From the NCBI GenBank assembly GCA_951213105.1, contig OX578138.1:66922037-66986036 (forward strand): 64,000 bases of DNA, written 5' to 3'. Origin of the DNA: Amaurobius ferox. Taxonomy: Eukaryota > Arthropoda > Arachnida > Araneae > Amaurobiidae. Positions within the stretch are counted from its first letter, which is position 1; the number at the start of each line of letters is the position of its first letter. The notes under the pieces are model-generated. The model was given only the letters and a program-made list of their open reading frames with translations. It did no database searches and was not told the DNA's origin. A program made the position numbers and the translations under genes. Shown piece after piece: positions 47,778 to 59,410 of this stretch.

Positions 47778-48085
47778 ACCCTTAAAATAGCGGGTGGCCA
47801 TAAAATAACGCATAACGCGAGGTGTTCAGAGCCCTCTAGCGAGTAATGTATTGCACGAAACGCAACAAAATTCGGTGGACGCACACAATGGAACATGCGG
47901 TTTCGATTTCTTAAGAAAAAAATAAAAATAAAAAAGTCGCCTCTAGGGGGAATTTTGGAGCTGTTTACCGAGTAAAAGCGGGACCCTCGGGATTCTCTCT
48001 TTTCCCCTTCGCTTACTGGGCCTGGCCCTTCAGTTTTGGGCGTTTGGATAAACGATGGACTTTTCTCCCAGCCATCCTAGCGAAA
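47778..48085 (-). mobile_element. GC-rich transposon-end-like segment
   Basis: Interrupts family B. Contains 'gggtggccataaaataacgc' and, at 48017-48028, tgggcctggccc, the exact reverse complement of gggccaggccca at 51025-51036. The surrounding sequence (gagaatcccgagggtcccgc on the minus strand) also resembles 51040-51070. Probably the leader of a DUF4817-type transposon in inverted orientation. Confidence 0.4.
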
Positions 48086-50950
48086 TGACGTTTCTCGTAA
48101 AGGATTTTGTAGACATTATATTTAAAGATATATGTATAACATAATTTAAGAATAAATCTAGCGCATTAATACAGAGAAAGTATATAATACTTAAATAAAA
48201 TTTTAAGAATCCTGTTTTAAACACTAATTATCACACAAGAAAATGCAATACAGCCGTAGAAAAGCTATATGGCGCATGAAAAGAATATACACAGTATGTT
48301 AAAAATTGACTTGTGTATAGAATAATCACTGACAGAGAGAGAACAATTGAACAAAAATTAACTATAAATGTAAAATGGAAAGGTTATATCGAGTTTAAAA
48401 ACATTCTAGCAAATAAAATGCAATTCAATGTCTTTTAGACTTTAAAAAAATGCTTGAAAATGCAGGTATAATCAATATAAATTTTGCTTTCACAAAATTA
48501 AACAAAAAATATTTATAACAAGTTACTTGTATACAAAGTAAACGAAAAAACTTGTATATAAAGAGAATATGAAAAACAGAAACCACTATAAAATATATAC
48601 ATTTCTAAAGAGCCATTAAAATAATATCAAACATGTAATAGTAGAATAGCATAAGATTTAAACTGCACATATAATATATAACTTTACAAATTAAACTTAT
48701 ATATATATAGCAAATAACAGGCATTTTTATTTTTTGCATTGTTCCACCCGATGTAAAAATTATGTCTTTGAATGTTCAATACAAAATTTTGTATGTAGAA
48801 TAATCGCTGTCAAAGAGAAAGCAATTAATCTGAAATTGACTATAAATGTAAAATGTAAAGTAATATTGAAATTTTAGAAAAATCCTCACTGAAACGAAAT
48901 GCAATTCAATGTTTGTAAATGCATGAAAATGTTCGAAATGCAATTCAATGTCGAAAAATAATTATTAAAGTGTGCATCGCAAGGAAAATTGTATCTAAAA
49001 ATTAAAAAATAAATAAAAACGTATATTTAACATAATTTTTCTGCAACTCGGGGAGTTATGATTAAGTATGTCATAAGTTCCAGTTTATCATCAAATATGT
49101 AATACTATTACTGAGAAAGGAATTCCTTAAATAAATCAACTTAAATAATATATAAAATATTCAAACAAAAATTCTTTTATATTTTTAAAATTTAGAAAAA
49201 ATAATAGACTTGATAAATTTGTTTTAAGTGTAAAATTTTTTTTATTGACTATATAGTTGTTTGTCTTGAATTAGAGGCAAGTACTATAAACATTAACTAC
49301 CAATGCATGCCAAAACTGTATATTTTTTCACTTTCTTTATACGCTATGGAAAAATCCCACAGTTTTAAGTTACAGATTCAATAAATGTTACAATCTCAGG
49401 AACAACCAGGAGGAGAAATTATAAATTTTTATGCTATAATTTTGTAAAAAAAAATTAAATTTATTCTTACGTTTTATCTTATGCAGTTAATTTTTGATTA
49501 CATCTATAAAAAAATAGCTATATTTGTATAACCCTAAGCTTCTGTAATTTATGTGTATGATGCCAATAAAATACTGATGGTCATTTTTTGTGAAATATAG
49601 ACATATAAATAGTCAATTTATCGTTTTTAAAAACAAATCGCGAACATAATTACAGAAATTCAACATATGAGTACTTTACTCCTGAAATCCTGAGTGTTGA
49701 ATATAAACTCTCATTTAAAATAAAAACTCTCTAAAATCAGTTATAAACACCTTAAACTTTATTAGAATATATGAATTGAAAGTAAATTAAATGTCACTCA
49801 TAGCAATTAAAACAGGTAGCAGTTTGTATATCAGTAAAATTGCTCTGTACAACTTTTGCAACTATATTTCATAATGCGAAAGATAAGATATATACATAAA
49901 ATAATTAGTATAAAACTTAAGAATAAATAAAACAAAATAAAATGCCATAAATCAGAAAAAAAAATGTATAAATGTACGATCCCTGATTTTATACAGTTAT
50001 TCACATTAGAACTATGAACAATAAGTATATAATTTTCTTCGTTTATATCTATATAAAGAAACTAATTTTAATATAAGCATATTGACTCCTTTACTTTTTT
50101 TTTATATAAGAATTTATAGATATAAATTTGCAAAACATTTAATTTACGACAAATTTTACAATATTTATTTGAGGAATAAATGAAATAAAATAAAATGTTA
50201 TAAATCAGAAAAAAAAAAATTAAATGTATGATCCCTGATTTTTTATATTCAAATACAGTAATTTATATTAGAACTATGAATAATAAGTAGATAACGTTCA
50301 TCTTATTTATCCGTATCAAGAAACTAATTTTTATGTATTGACCCCTTCGCTTTTTTTTCTCATATAAGAATAGATATTTATAGATATAAATTTGCAAAAA
50401 CATTAAATCTACTGCAAATTTTACAATATTTAACTGACAATATTGATATAAATGTCATTTTCTTATTTAAGAATAAGTATTTATATATATAAATTTACAA
50501 AAACATTAAATCTACGGCAAATTTTACAGTATTTAATTGACAATTTCAATATAAATATGAATATTAATGTGTAATAGCATATAATATATCCATTAATATA
50601 TCTTAGTAATAACCAGTTTAGCCTAATACTCATTAATATAATTCGTAAAAACTACAATAAAGAAGAAATTCTTTAATTAGCTTACCCTCCTACAGCATTC
50701 AGTTTTCTATTATATCCAAGTAAGCACATCAATTGATCAGTTGAACATCAATTTGATATATTGAAAAGTCTGGCCTTCATAATCATTTTAAAACTACATT
50801 GCTATGTAAAACTTAATCTTTAAACTTTAATAAATATCTGATTTATAATCTTAATTTACTCGTAGCATAGTAAAACTCATAATAAAATCCGCACATTGTA
50901 AAATGTAAACAACGGTCAGTGTCACTATGTCGTATTCAAACTCCCACACA
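48086..50950. repeat. Extremely AT-rich block with internal diverged repeats
   Basis: About 2.8 kb with very low GC and no coding frame. Internal repeats include 'actataaatgtaaaatg' (48360 and 48840 regions), 'gatccctgatttt' with 'ttagaactatgaa' (about 49978 and 50229), and 'atagatataaatttgcaaaa' with 'aaattttacaatattt' near 50120, 50380 and, diverged, 50480. It may be a degenerate satellite or the interior of an element bounded by the 12-mers at 48017 and 51025. Confidence 0.7.
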
Positions 50951-50999
50951 AAGACAAGAGGGGAACTGAGAGGATTCAAAACGCCAGCGCTTACAATGA

Positions 51000-51390
51000 C
51001 GTCAGAGCGGACACCCCTTATCTAGGGCCAGGCCCAAGGAAGAAGAGAAGAGGAATCACGATAGCCCCGGTAAAAGGCACTAATTTGCATAATTGCGTTC
51101 TGTGTAGCGATCATGTGGATAAAATTAAAGGATAGGAGAATTCTCATCATTCGGAGGCGAACTACCTAGTACCTTTCGATGGCGCTTACCTTACGTGACC
51201 GCGCTTTTATTAGTCAAGCTGTATTATCAGCTGAACGAGAATACCAATGCTGCCCTTCGTGAATTTCGACGGTTTAGGAAATTACGACGAGGACCGATGA
51301 GCTTAACAAACTTACGAAACATGATTCAACGATTTGAAACTACCGGATTTCTAGCACGGCAACCAGGCCGGAAACTATAAAATGTAAAAG
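51000..51390 (+). pseudogene. DUF4817-type helix-turn-helix transposon protein fragment, frameshifted
   Basis: From ATG 51179 the frame starts MALTLRDRAF, then a shift of frame leads to KLYYQLNENTNAALREFRRF, RRGPMSLTNLRNMIQRFE and GFLARQPGRK. This matches the N-terminal HTH domain (Pfam DUF4817 as I recall it) that precedes DDE transposases in many arthropod elements. Only about 65 codons remain; the catalytic part is absent and the similarity ends near 51380, immediately before a family A copy. The GC-rich leader at 51020-51070 has an inverted partner near 48017. Confidence 0.75.
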
Positions 51391-51411
51391 AACTATAAAA
51401 TGTGTAGCAAT

Positions 51412-51905
51412 TTTACAATCCCTATATGCATAGTATAATATGCAGGGAAAGTATTGTGGCGGGGTCGAAAATTCGAATTCGAGTTTTCTACGAAAGAGCG
51501 AGTTTCAAGCATTCCTGAACTCGAATCAAAAGTTTTTGAGGTGACGTTTGCATGTATGTATGTGTTAATGTATGTGTCCATGAGTCTGGGGAAGCGATAT
51601 CTCACAAACGAAAGGAGCGTTTCGAACGAAATTTGGTATAAATATTAAAATACGTGAGTATTGGAAGCCTATTGGCTTTGAATGCAATCGAATGTTCGGA
51701 AGCCCTCCAAATTTTCGAATGAAATTTTCAAAAAATCATTAAGAAATCAGAATATTTAATAAAGATACGTAAATAATTTTTATGCAATGTTTTATTAAAA
51801 AACGATCGGCACAAACTTTAGGATGATAATATGAACCGTTTCTCAAAAAATTGGACATTTTTCTAATAAATTTATCAAAACTATTACATAAAATTAAAAT
51901 AAAAG
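51412..51905 (+). mobile_element. Family A element, divergent head copy
   Basis: Head hairpin around 51411-51443 (ccctatatgc / gcaggg), then 'gtattgtggcggggtcgaaa', 'attcgaattcgag', 'cgagtttcaagcattcctga', a tgtatg microsatellite and 'aaacgatcggcacaaac'. The internal palindrome and terminus are missing; it is interrupted by the Penelope-like element. Confidence 0.7.
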
Positions 51906-52153
51906 TATTAACTATCGTGAAATATTTTAATTTTTTCGACAATCAATATTTTGTGTTAATAATTAAGTTCACTAATGTATTTATACAGAGTTCTCTTCTG
52001 TGCTTAAGAACATTACTTAGAAAATTTCATTACTCTGATGTCGAGGTTAATGAATTTCTGGCCATGATTAAATTATGCGTTGAATTAAATAATTTTTTCT
52101 TTCAATGGAAAGTATTTTAAACAATCTGAAGGGGTTTCGATGGAGCACCATCT

Positions 52154-52336
52154 TTGTCACCCTTTCTTTGTGATTTCTATATGCGCTATTTCGAAAAAAC
52201 GATATATCAAAAAATTACTTTTAAATGCTGTTTTCGTTATGTGGATGATACATTTATTATGGAGAATGCCTTCGATCTCTCCTCTATTATTACTCCTATA
52301 AATTCTATTGGCCCTCATATTCAATTTACACATTAA
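52154..52336 (+). pseudogene. RT palm fragment of the Penelope-like element
   Basis: Open stretch of 60 codons holding the region between RT motifs B and C: SPFLCDFYMRYFEKT then FRYVDDTF (both catalytic aspartates present), followed by INSIGPHIQFTH. A stop replaces the next codon, and the following LDV-S-RKD motif (about 52365-52390) is still readable. Part of the larger element. Confidence 0.85.
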
Positions 52337-52620
52337 ATAGAAATTAACAATTAACCCTCCTTCTTAGATGTCCATGTTTCTAGAAAGGATTCTTATTTTA
52401 GGACATCTGTTTTTCCTCTGCTTCTATGCTTTCGCATTTTCTTTCAAACCATCCACCCCAACAGAAATTGGCTACATTTTATACATATGTGTGTCGAAAA
52501 ATCCACTTATGCTATGATTGGAGCTCTTTAACTTGGGAAATTAAATTTCTGAATTTCTTTAACTAACAATATGAGATGTAATCCTTCTACCACTGGTACC
52601 TTCTGTAAAATTTACCGGAC

Positions 52621-54690
52621 AGAGTCCACTTTCCAATCTTTCTTCTGACAAAGATTTCATTCCTAGAAAGTTGTTAGTTTTGTCCTTTTATACTCTGTTA
52701 AGTTTCAAAATTTCTAGCGTTTTATCACGATTCCAGAGCCCACTTTCAAAATTTTCTTCTAATAAAGATTATCGTTCCAATAAAGTTAATAATTTTGTCT
52801 TTTTATGCTCCTTTAAGCTTTAAAATTTCTAGAGTTTTATCAAGATTCCAGAGTCCACTTTCAAAACTTTCTTCTGATAAATATTTCGTTCCTAGAAAGT
52901 TGACGATTTTGCCCTTTTATGCTCTTTTAACCTTTAAAATTTCTAGACTTTTATCGAGATTCCAGAGTCCATTTTCAAAACTTTCTTTTGATAAAGATTT
53001 CTTTCCTAGAAAGTTGTTAGTTTTGCTCTTTTATGCTCTGTTAAGTTTCAAAATTTCTAGCGTTTTATCACGATTCCAGAGCCCACTTTCAAAACCTTCT
53101 TCTAATAATGATTATCGTTCCGATAAAGTTAATAATTTTGTCTTTTTATGCTCCTTTAAGCTTTAAAATTTCTAGAGTTTTATCAAGATTCCAGAATCCA
53201 TTTTCAAAACTTTCTTTTGATAAAGATTTCATTCCTAGAAAGTTGTTAGTTTTGTCCTTTTATACTCTGTTAAGTTTCAAAATTTCTAGCGTTTTATCAC
53301 GATTCCAGAGCCCACTTTCAAAATTTTCTTCTAATAAAGATTATCGTTCCAATAAAGTTAATAATTTTGTCTTTTTATGCTCCTTTAAGCTTTAAAATTT
53401 CTAGAGTTTTATCAAGATTCCAGAGTCCACTTTCAAAACTTTCTTCTGATAAATATTTCGTTCCTAGAAAGTTGACAATTTTGCCCTTTTATGCTCTTTT
53501 AACCTTTGAAATTTCTAGAGTTTTATCAAGATTCCAGAGTCCATTTTCAAAACTTTCTTTTGATAAAGATTTCTTTCCTAGAAAGTTGTTAGTTTTGCTC
53601 TTTTATGCTCTGTTAAGTTTCAAAATTTCTAGCGTTTTATCACGATTCCAGAGCCCACTTTCAAAACCTTCTTCTAATAATGATTATCGTTCCGATAAAG
53701 TTAATAATTTTGTCTTTTTATGCTCCTTTAAGCTTTAAAATTTCTAGAGTTTTATCAAGATTCCAGAGTCCATTTTCAAACTTTCTTTTGATAAAGATTT
53801 CATTCCTAGAAAGTTGTTAGTTTTGTCCTTTTATGCTCAGTTAAGTTTCAAAATTTCTAGAGTTTTATCAAGATTCCAGAGTCCACTTTCAAAACTTTCT
53901 TCTGATAAAGATTTAATTCCTATGAAGTGGATAGTTTTGCCCTTTTATGCTCAGTTAAGCTTTAAAATTTCTAGAGTTTTATCAGAATTCTACAGTTCAC
54001 TTTCAAAACTTTCTTCTGATAAAGATTTCATTCCTAGAAAGTGGATAGTTTTGCCCTTTTATGCTGCGTTAAGCTTTAAAATTTCTAGAGTTTTATCAGG
54101 ATTCCATAGTTCACTTCCAAAACTTTCTTCTGATAAAGATTTTATTCCTAGAAAGTTGGTAGTTTTGTCCTTTTATGCTCCGTTAAATTTTTAAATTTCT
54201 GGAGTTTTATCAAGATTCCAAAGTCTACTTTCAAACTCGGTTAGAACGGATCTGATAAAAATTCCGTTCCAAGAAAGATCATAATCTTGCCCTTTTATGC
54301 TTTTTTAAGGTTTAAAATTTCTAGAGTTTTATCAAGATTCCAGAATCCACTTTCAAAACTTCCCTTTTGATAAAGATTTCGTTCCTAGAAAGTTGATAAT
54401 TTTGCCCTTTTATGCTTTTCTAAGGTTTAAAATTTCTAGAGATTTATCAAGATTTCAGAGTCACTTTCAAAACTATCTTCTGATAAAGATTTCGTTGCTA
54501 GAAAGTTGATAATCTTGCCCTTTCATGCTTTTCTGAGATTTAAAATTTCCAGAGTTTTATCAAGATTCCAGAGTCTACTTTCGAAACTTTCTTTTGATAA
54601 AGATTTCGTTCCTAGGAAGTTGATAATTTTGCCCTTTCATGCTTCTTTAAGCTTTAAAATTTCTAGAGTTCTATCAAGATTCAATTTTAA
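52621..54690 (+). repeat. Tandem array of about 18 units of 114 bp inside the Penelope-like element
   Basis: Units contain 'ttttatgctc', 'aaaatttctagagttttatc', 'gattccagagtcc' and 'ttcctagaaagtt'. Measured starts of the last motif are at 52661, 52776, 52890 and 53004, that is 114-115 bp apart, and the last is at about 54610. The unit is 38 codons, so translation shows a repeated KISRVLSRFQSPLSKLSSDK pattern until occasional one-base shifts. The final unit continues into normal element sequence (KISRVLSRFNFKVVYR), showing the repeat arose from the RT-endonuclease linker. These frames are not host genes. Confidence 0.93.
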
Positions 54691-54699
54691 AGTAGTTTA

Positions 54700-55013
54700 T
54701 AGACCAGCTAATAAATTCCAGTTCCCATCCGTTAAAACTGCTATTCCACACCTACGTAAAAGGGGTATTTACTCTGTTAGTTGTTAGTATGACTTGGCCT
54801 ACATTGGTCAGACAAAAAAAGCTCTCGAAGAACATATCAAAGAACATTCCAGGATGGTCGTTAAGCAAGAAACATCTTAAGTCATCCATTTCCCAATGTT
54901 GTTGGTTTGAAAATCATTCCTTTCAATTTTCTCAGGCTAAAATCATTGCTCATACCCGCACTACATCTGAACTAGAGTTTTTTGGAAGGAGCATTTATTT
55001 ATTTGAACTCTGA
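54700..55013 (+). pseudogene. GIY-YIG endonuclease remnant of the Penelope-like element
   Basis: In one frame: RKRGIYSVSC, a TAG at 54785, then YDLAYIGQTKKALEEHIKEHS, and a second stop at the end of KQETS. The GIY and YIG motifs are intact, but the Arg and Glu expected in the helices cannot all be placed. Confidence 0.8.
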
Positions 55014-55282
55014 TAGTCTTACTAATGACAAAATAACAGTTTTTTTTTGTCTCTGAACCCTGGAAAAATATCCACTATTCACATCCTTGACTTTATAAAT
55101 TATCTCTTATAGCTTTCGAAACTATTTCTTCATCAATTTATCTATTTCTTTCTTAATTCCAGTCTAGATCGCTATTGTTTTAAGTAGATTGATCCATTGT
55201 TATTTAAACTTAACTGATAATGGTAGCTAATATAGCTTCCGAAACCGTATAACTTTCTTATTTTGTTCAGATTCTTCTAAGT

Positions 55283-55706
55283 CCCAGTTTTATGTTTGGG
55301 TGCACTTTACGTAGTTTGTTCGCATGTTATTTCAATATAGTTTCTAGTTTTATGTTTGGGTACGGTTTACGTAGTTTGTTCGTATGTTACATTTGAATAT
55401 GGTTTCTAGTTTTATGTTTGGGTACGTTTTACGTAATTTGTTCGCATGTTATTTGAATATAGTTTCTAGTTTTATGTTTGGGTACGTTTTATGTAATTTG
55501 TTCGCATGTTATTTGAATATAGTTTCTAGTTTTATGTTTGGGTACGTTTTACATAGTTTGTTTGCATGTTACATTTGAATATGGTTTCTAGTTTTATGTT
55601 TGGGTACGTTTTACATAATTTGTTCGCATGTTATTTGAATATAGTTTCTAGTTTTATGTTTGAGTACGTTTTACGTAGTTCATTCGCATGTTATTTGAAT
55701 ATAGTT
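55283..55706. repeat. Tandem array, 60-62 bp unit, seven copies
   Basis: The unit has 'tctagttttatgtttgggta', 'cgttttacgta', 'ttgttcgcatgttatt'. Starts of 'tttatgtttggg' lie near 55290, 55350, 55411, 55471, 55531, 55593 and 55653. It follows the Penelope-like element by about 270 bp and may be part of its 3' region. Confidence 0.93.
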
Positions 55707-56153
55707 TCTACAGTTTTTTGTTCTCACTAGATCCACTTCAGTTTCCAGATCAACGGAAAAATCGAAATTTCCAAAATTCGAATTAGGGTTGACAACAGAA
55801 AAATATTAAAAAAAAAACATTGACACCACTTTGCTTCTCCAAAATAATAAAAACATAACTGGGAAATTTTACTGCGATCAATTAAAACAGGAAAAAGGAA
55901 ATGAAAGCTCGATATATCATTCTCCTAATAGTTAAGAATCGTTTTTCACCGTAATTAAATACGTCTGTAGTGTAAAAATGATATTCAAGATATTATTCAC
56001 GGACCAGAAGTAATTAAAACACGATTTTATATCCTTTTTCCGCCAATCGGAAAAATTAAACAATCAAAAACATTTTGACGCACTTGGAAAGATGATTAAA
56101 TACGTTTTCCCCGTTTAACATGTTGATAGAATTATAAAATGCTCGCTATTTTT
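55707..56153. other. Non-coding sequence
   Basis: AT-rich; nothing recognised. Confidence 0.4.
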
Positions 56154-56470
56154 ACTTTCTCATGCATAGTGTTGAGAAAGCATTATTTTTAAGAAAATTT
56201 TCGATTCCGAAATATTGATGCCAAAGTTTTTAGACCTCCTGAGCATGTTTTGACTATTTTAGGAGTGATGTCCGTCTGTCTGTATATGTATGTCTGCGGT
56301 CGATTTCCCCAATAGATGCCACAAATGTTAATGGATCTTCACGAAACTTTATATCCTGCTTTGTTATCAAAAAATCTAGAACTGGATAGAATTTTTTTTT
56401 ATTCCAGCGAAAACTTCGAAATATATTAAAATTTTTTATATTTTTTTTTAACATGGCAGCATAGGACTTT
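56154..56470 (+). mobile_element. Family A-like head, divergent
   Basis: Hairpin actttctcatgc...gagaaagc at 56154-56181, then 'ttttcgattccgaaatattg', 'gacctcctgagcatgttt', 'gtgatgtccgtctgtctg' and 'ccacaaatgttaatggatct', a layout parallel to family A and A2 heads. No terminus seen. Confidence 0.5.
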
Positions 56471-56567
56471 GTTATAATCATGCATAAAAGGGTTTATTTT
56501 TGACTGAATAATCACCAGACTTAATAGTTTCAATAATTGTTGTGAAAGATAGTCGTGATACATTTTT

Positions 56568-56697
56568 ACTTTCCTTATATACATAATGTATAAGGAAAGT
56601 ATTGTGACGGGGTCTAAAATTCGAATTCGAGTTTTCGACGGGAGAGCACGTTTCAAGCACCCCTGATTATGAATCAAACATTTTTGAAGTGATGTCT

Positions 56698-56748
<51 letters not shown>

Positions 56749-57522
56749 AGTGAGTCTGTGGAGACCATAACTGACGAACGAATGGACCGATTTGAACCAA
56801 ATTCGGTACAAAAATCACAATCCGTAAACACTGGAAGCCTATTGTTTTTATGCAAAACCGAATGATCAGAACCTATCTAAATTTTCGAATAAAATTTTGA
56901 AAAAATCGTCAAGAAATCAAAACCACTAATAAAGATACGCAAATAGGCATTTCTTACGTAATTTTTCATTAGAAAACGATTGGCATAAATTTTAGAACGC
57001 TAACATAAACCGTTTTCGAGATATTGCACATTTTTCAAAAAAATTATTAAAAAGTCATATAAAATAAAAAAAAAAATTCCTATTGAGAAACATGTTCACT
57101 TTTAATATGTAATACCATACGATAAATTGGGTGACATCATTCTCGCGGATCTAGCTCGTTCCATTCATGGATAAAGATACTTTGAGTAATACTTTTGTAT
57201 TTGAACGCCAATACTCATTTATCTGCTGTAAGAATAACTTATTTCTTCATCCATAACGCTTGGCGAGATTTTGGCGACGATTTTGGCGGAGTGTCGCCAA
57301 CTTGGCGACTTTTTGAAATGTTGCCAAATTAACGAAAATCTCGCCAAATGGATGAAAATGACGCTAAATCAATGAAAATGACGACTAATTGTCGAAAATT
57401 CAATATCTTGGAAGGAATTTAAGTATCTACTATAAGAAAAACCTATTTTTTTACTGTAAAAGTAGTAAATTCATTGCATTATATAAAGAAAGTCATGTGT
57501 TGCCCACATCAGATTTTTTTTT
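56568..57522 (+). mobile_element. Family A element, copy 5, complete
   Basis: Head hairpin 56568-56600, 'gtattgtgacggggtct', TG microsatellite (56702-56747), 'cagtgagtctgtggagacc', 'gatattgcacatttttc', internal palindrome at about 57258-57350, subterminal 'cattatataaagaaagtc', terminus tgttgcccacatcaga and a T-run to 57522. It is preceded by a T-run as well. No protein encoded. Confidence 0.9.
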
Positions 57523-58129
57523 GTTCGTGACGTCCTTAGCCTCCCTCGGGGAGCCTTCCGGGAGTTCATTGTCAAGTATGTTATCAACCGAAAATTTTTT
57601 TTCAAGCCTTTTTAAGTTAAAGGATAACAAGCTCTAATTTAATCACTTAGATCCTCAATACCGATTTTTCAAAAAATTTCTTGCAAAATTAAAAAAAAAA
57701 AAAAAAAAAAAAACCCTACTAAACGAGAAAGATCAATCATGCACAAAGCATTGATTATGAAACATTTTCCAACTGAAATGCAATTTTATTTAAACACCTC
57801 TAAAATGCGATACAGTCAGCACTCAAATATTTTAAATTATCACAGTACTACAATAATTGATTATATTTGAAAACTTAAAACTTCATCGAAAAAGACAATG
57901 CTAGTTACACAAAATGAACTTTATTCAAAAGACGTCATCGAAATATAAATCGTCTGGCTCGTTATATAAAAGTAATGAATATTTCATTCATATCACTTTT
58001 ATTCCAGACTCCAGAGCTAAATAATTTTAAGTGAAAAAAATTCATCAATTCTTATACAACTCATCTTACAAACGCTTATTTACATTCTGCATCCATTAAA
58101 ATGAGGCTTCGTTGTAGAAATAATCAATG
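57523..58129. other. Non-coding sequence
   Basis: Short GC-rich patch at 57525-57570, A-run near 57690-57712, otherwise AT-rich. No gene. Confidence 0.4.
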
Positions 58130-58405
58130 TCTTTTAAACTCAAAATATCCTTAAACTAAAAAATATTGTAATTGCTTTGGCACAGAATAGAGATGCACAG
58201 AAAATGCGCAAAATAAAGCGGTTTTAGGATGGATGCAACACCCAATATACATTAAAAAGAACTTTAAAAATCACGATTTTGACACTGGGAAAAAAAGATG
58301 GTTGCCATATTTTATGTTGAAGCATGTCACGTGAACTCTTCATATAATATGGGTGTAATTATTATTTTAATTTTTATTTAAACTACCGAACATATTTCGC
58401 TGATT

Positions 58406-58452
<47 letters not shown>

Positions 58453-59225
58453 GCGATAATTTAACTATTTCCTAAAATTTTCGAAGCAATTTTGGGAATT
58501 TTAAACTTTGCTTAAAAATTGTTTGAAAAATTATGTCCTATAGGATTCAATGTATTTCACTTTTTCAACCCGGGTTCAATCTAAATCTAATTGGGTGATA
58601 CTACTCATTTACATTCCCATGTGATCATTTAAACTCAAATATATTGTAATTGGGTTGTTTCAGTATGTAGATGCACAGAATTTAAGCAAAAATAAAGCGG
58701 TTTTAAGACGTATACAACACTAAATATGAATTAAAAAGAACTTTAAAAAACACCGATTTTGACGAGATGGGTGCCATATTTTATTCTGAAGTGGGTCACG
58801 TGATCTCTTCATATAATGGTCACGTGATCTCTTCATGTAAAGGGTGTAATTAATATTCTAAATTTTATTTAAAAAACTACTGAATATATTTTACTGAATT
58901 TTTTTTTATATATCTTATGGGATAATTTGAATATTTCTTAAAACTTTCGAAGCAATTTGTAAATTTTAAATTCGCTTAAAAAATGTTTGAAAAATTAGGT
59001 CCCATAGGGTTTAATGTATTTCATTTTTTCAACCCGGGTTCCATCCAAAACTTATTAGTTGATATTATTCATTTATATTTCCATAGATCCCATAGATCGT
59101 CTCAACAATATACTAAAATTTCATTTTGATAAAGTCATTTTTTATGGCAATTATCGTGCGAACGAACAGACAGACAGAATGAACAAAATCATAAGCACTT
59201 TTCAACTATGTTGGAGAGTGTTAAA
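58130..59225 (-). mobile_element. Family B repeat, two tandem copies on the minus strand
   Basis: 'cagaaaatgcgcaaaataaagcgg', in shorter matching pieces, recurs at about 58198 and 58676, and 'cacgattttgac' at about 58273 and 58752. 'tcacgtgaactcttcatata' at about 58328 corresponds to 'tcacgtgatctcttcatata' at about 58796. The right copy continues to 'cagacagacagaatgaacaa' at 59175. These are inverted relative to 14385-15090 and 47470-47777. A (TA)n tract at 58410-58449 lies in the left copy. Confidence 0.8.
58410..58449. repeat. (TA)n microsatellite
   Basis: About 20 uninterrupted TA dinucleotides inside a family B copy. Confidence 0.97.
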
Positions 59226-59410
59226 ATGAATTCTCGGGCGATAAAGTCGAATTTGAGCCACACTCCAATTAACTATGCTTAAAGCTGAAATAGGTTTTTT
59301 AGTTTTCTGAAAAGTTATCAGCAGCTGTTATAAAGTCTGTAGGTTACACATTTAGTGACTCCTGGCCATTTCGAACTCGCGAAGCGCGAGTGGAAATGAC
59401 TAGTAAGATA

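Larger units (their letters stand above)
51930..55015 (+). pseudogene. Penelope-like retroelement, 5'-truncated and degenerate
   Basis: Order of remains: reverse-transcriptase palm pieces (VNEFLAMIKLC..., then LSPFLCDFYMRYFEKT and CCFRYVDDTF, with the catalytic YVDD codons at 52238-52249); a linker expanded into a 114-bp tandem array (52621-54690); the normal end of the linker (SRFNFKVVYRPANKFQFPS); and a GIY-YIG endonuclease (GIY at 54764-54772, YIG at 54800-54808). A TAG at 54785-54787 interrupts the endonuclease and further stops and shifts lie throughout. Penelope-like elements pair an RT with a C-terminal GIY-YIG nuclease for target-primed retrotransposition. The N-terminal half of the RT is absent. 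Confidence 0.88.

Noticed and set aside
52795..54787. Series of 93-126 codon open frames that look like a repetitive protein family
   Set aside because: They are the 114-bp tandem array of a dead Penelope-like element read in frame; no start, promoter or independent gene structure.
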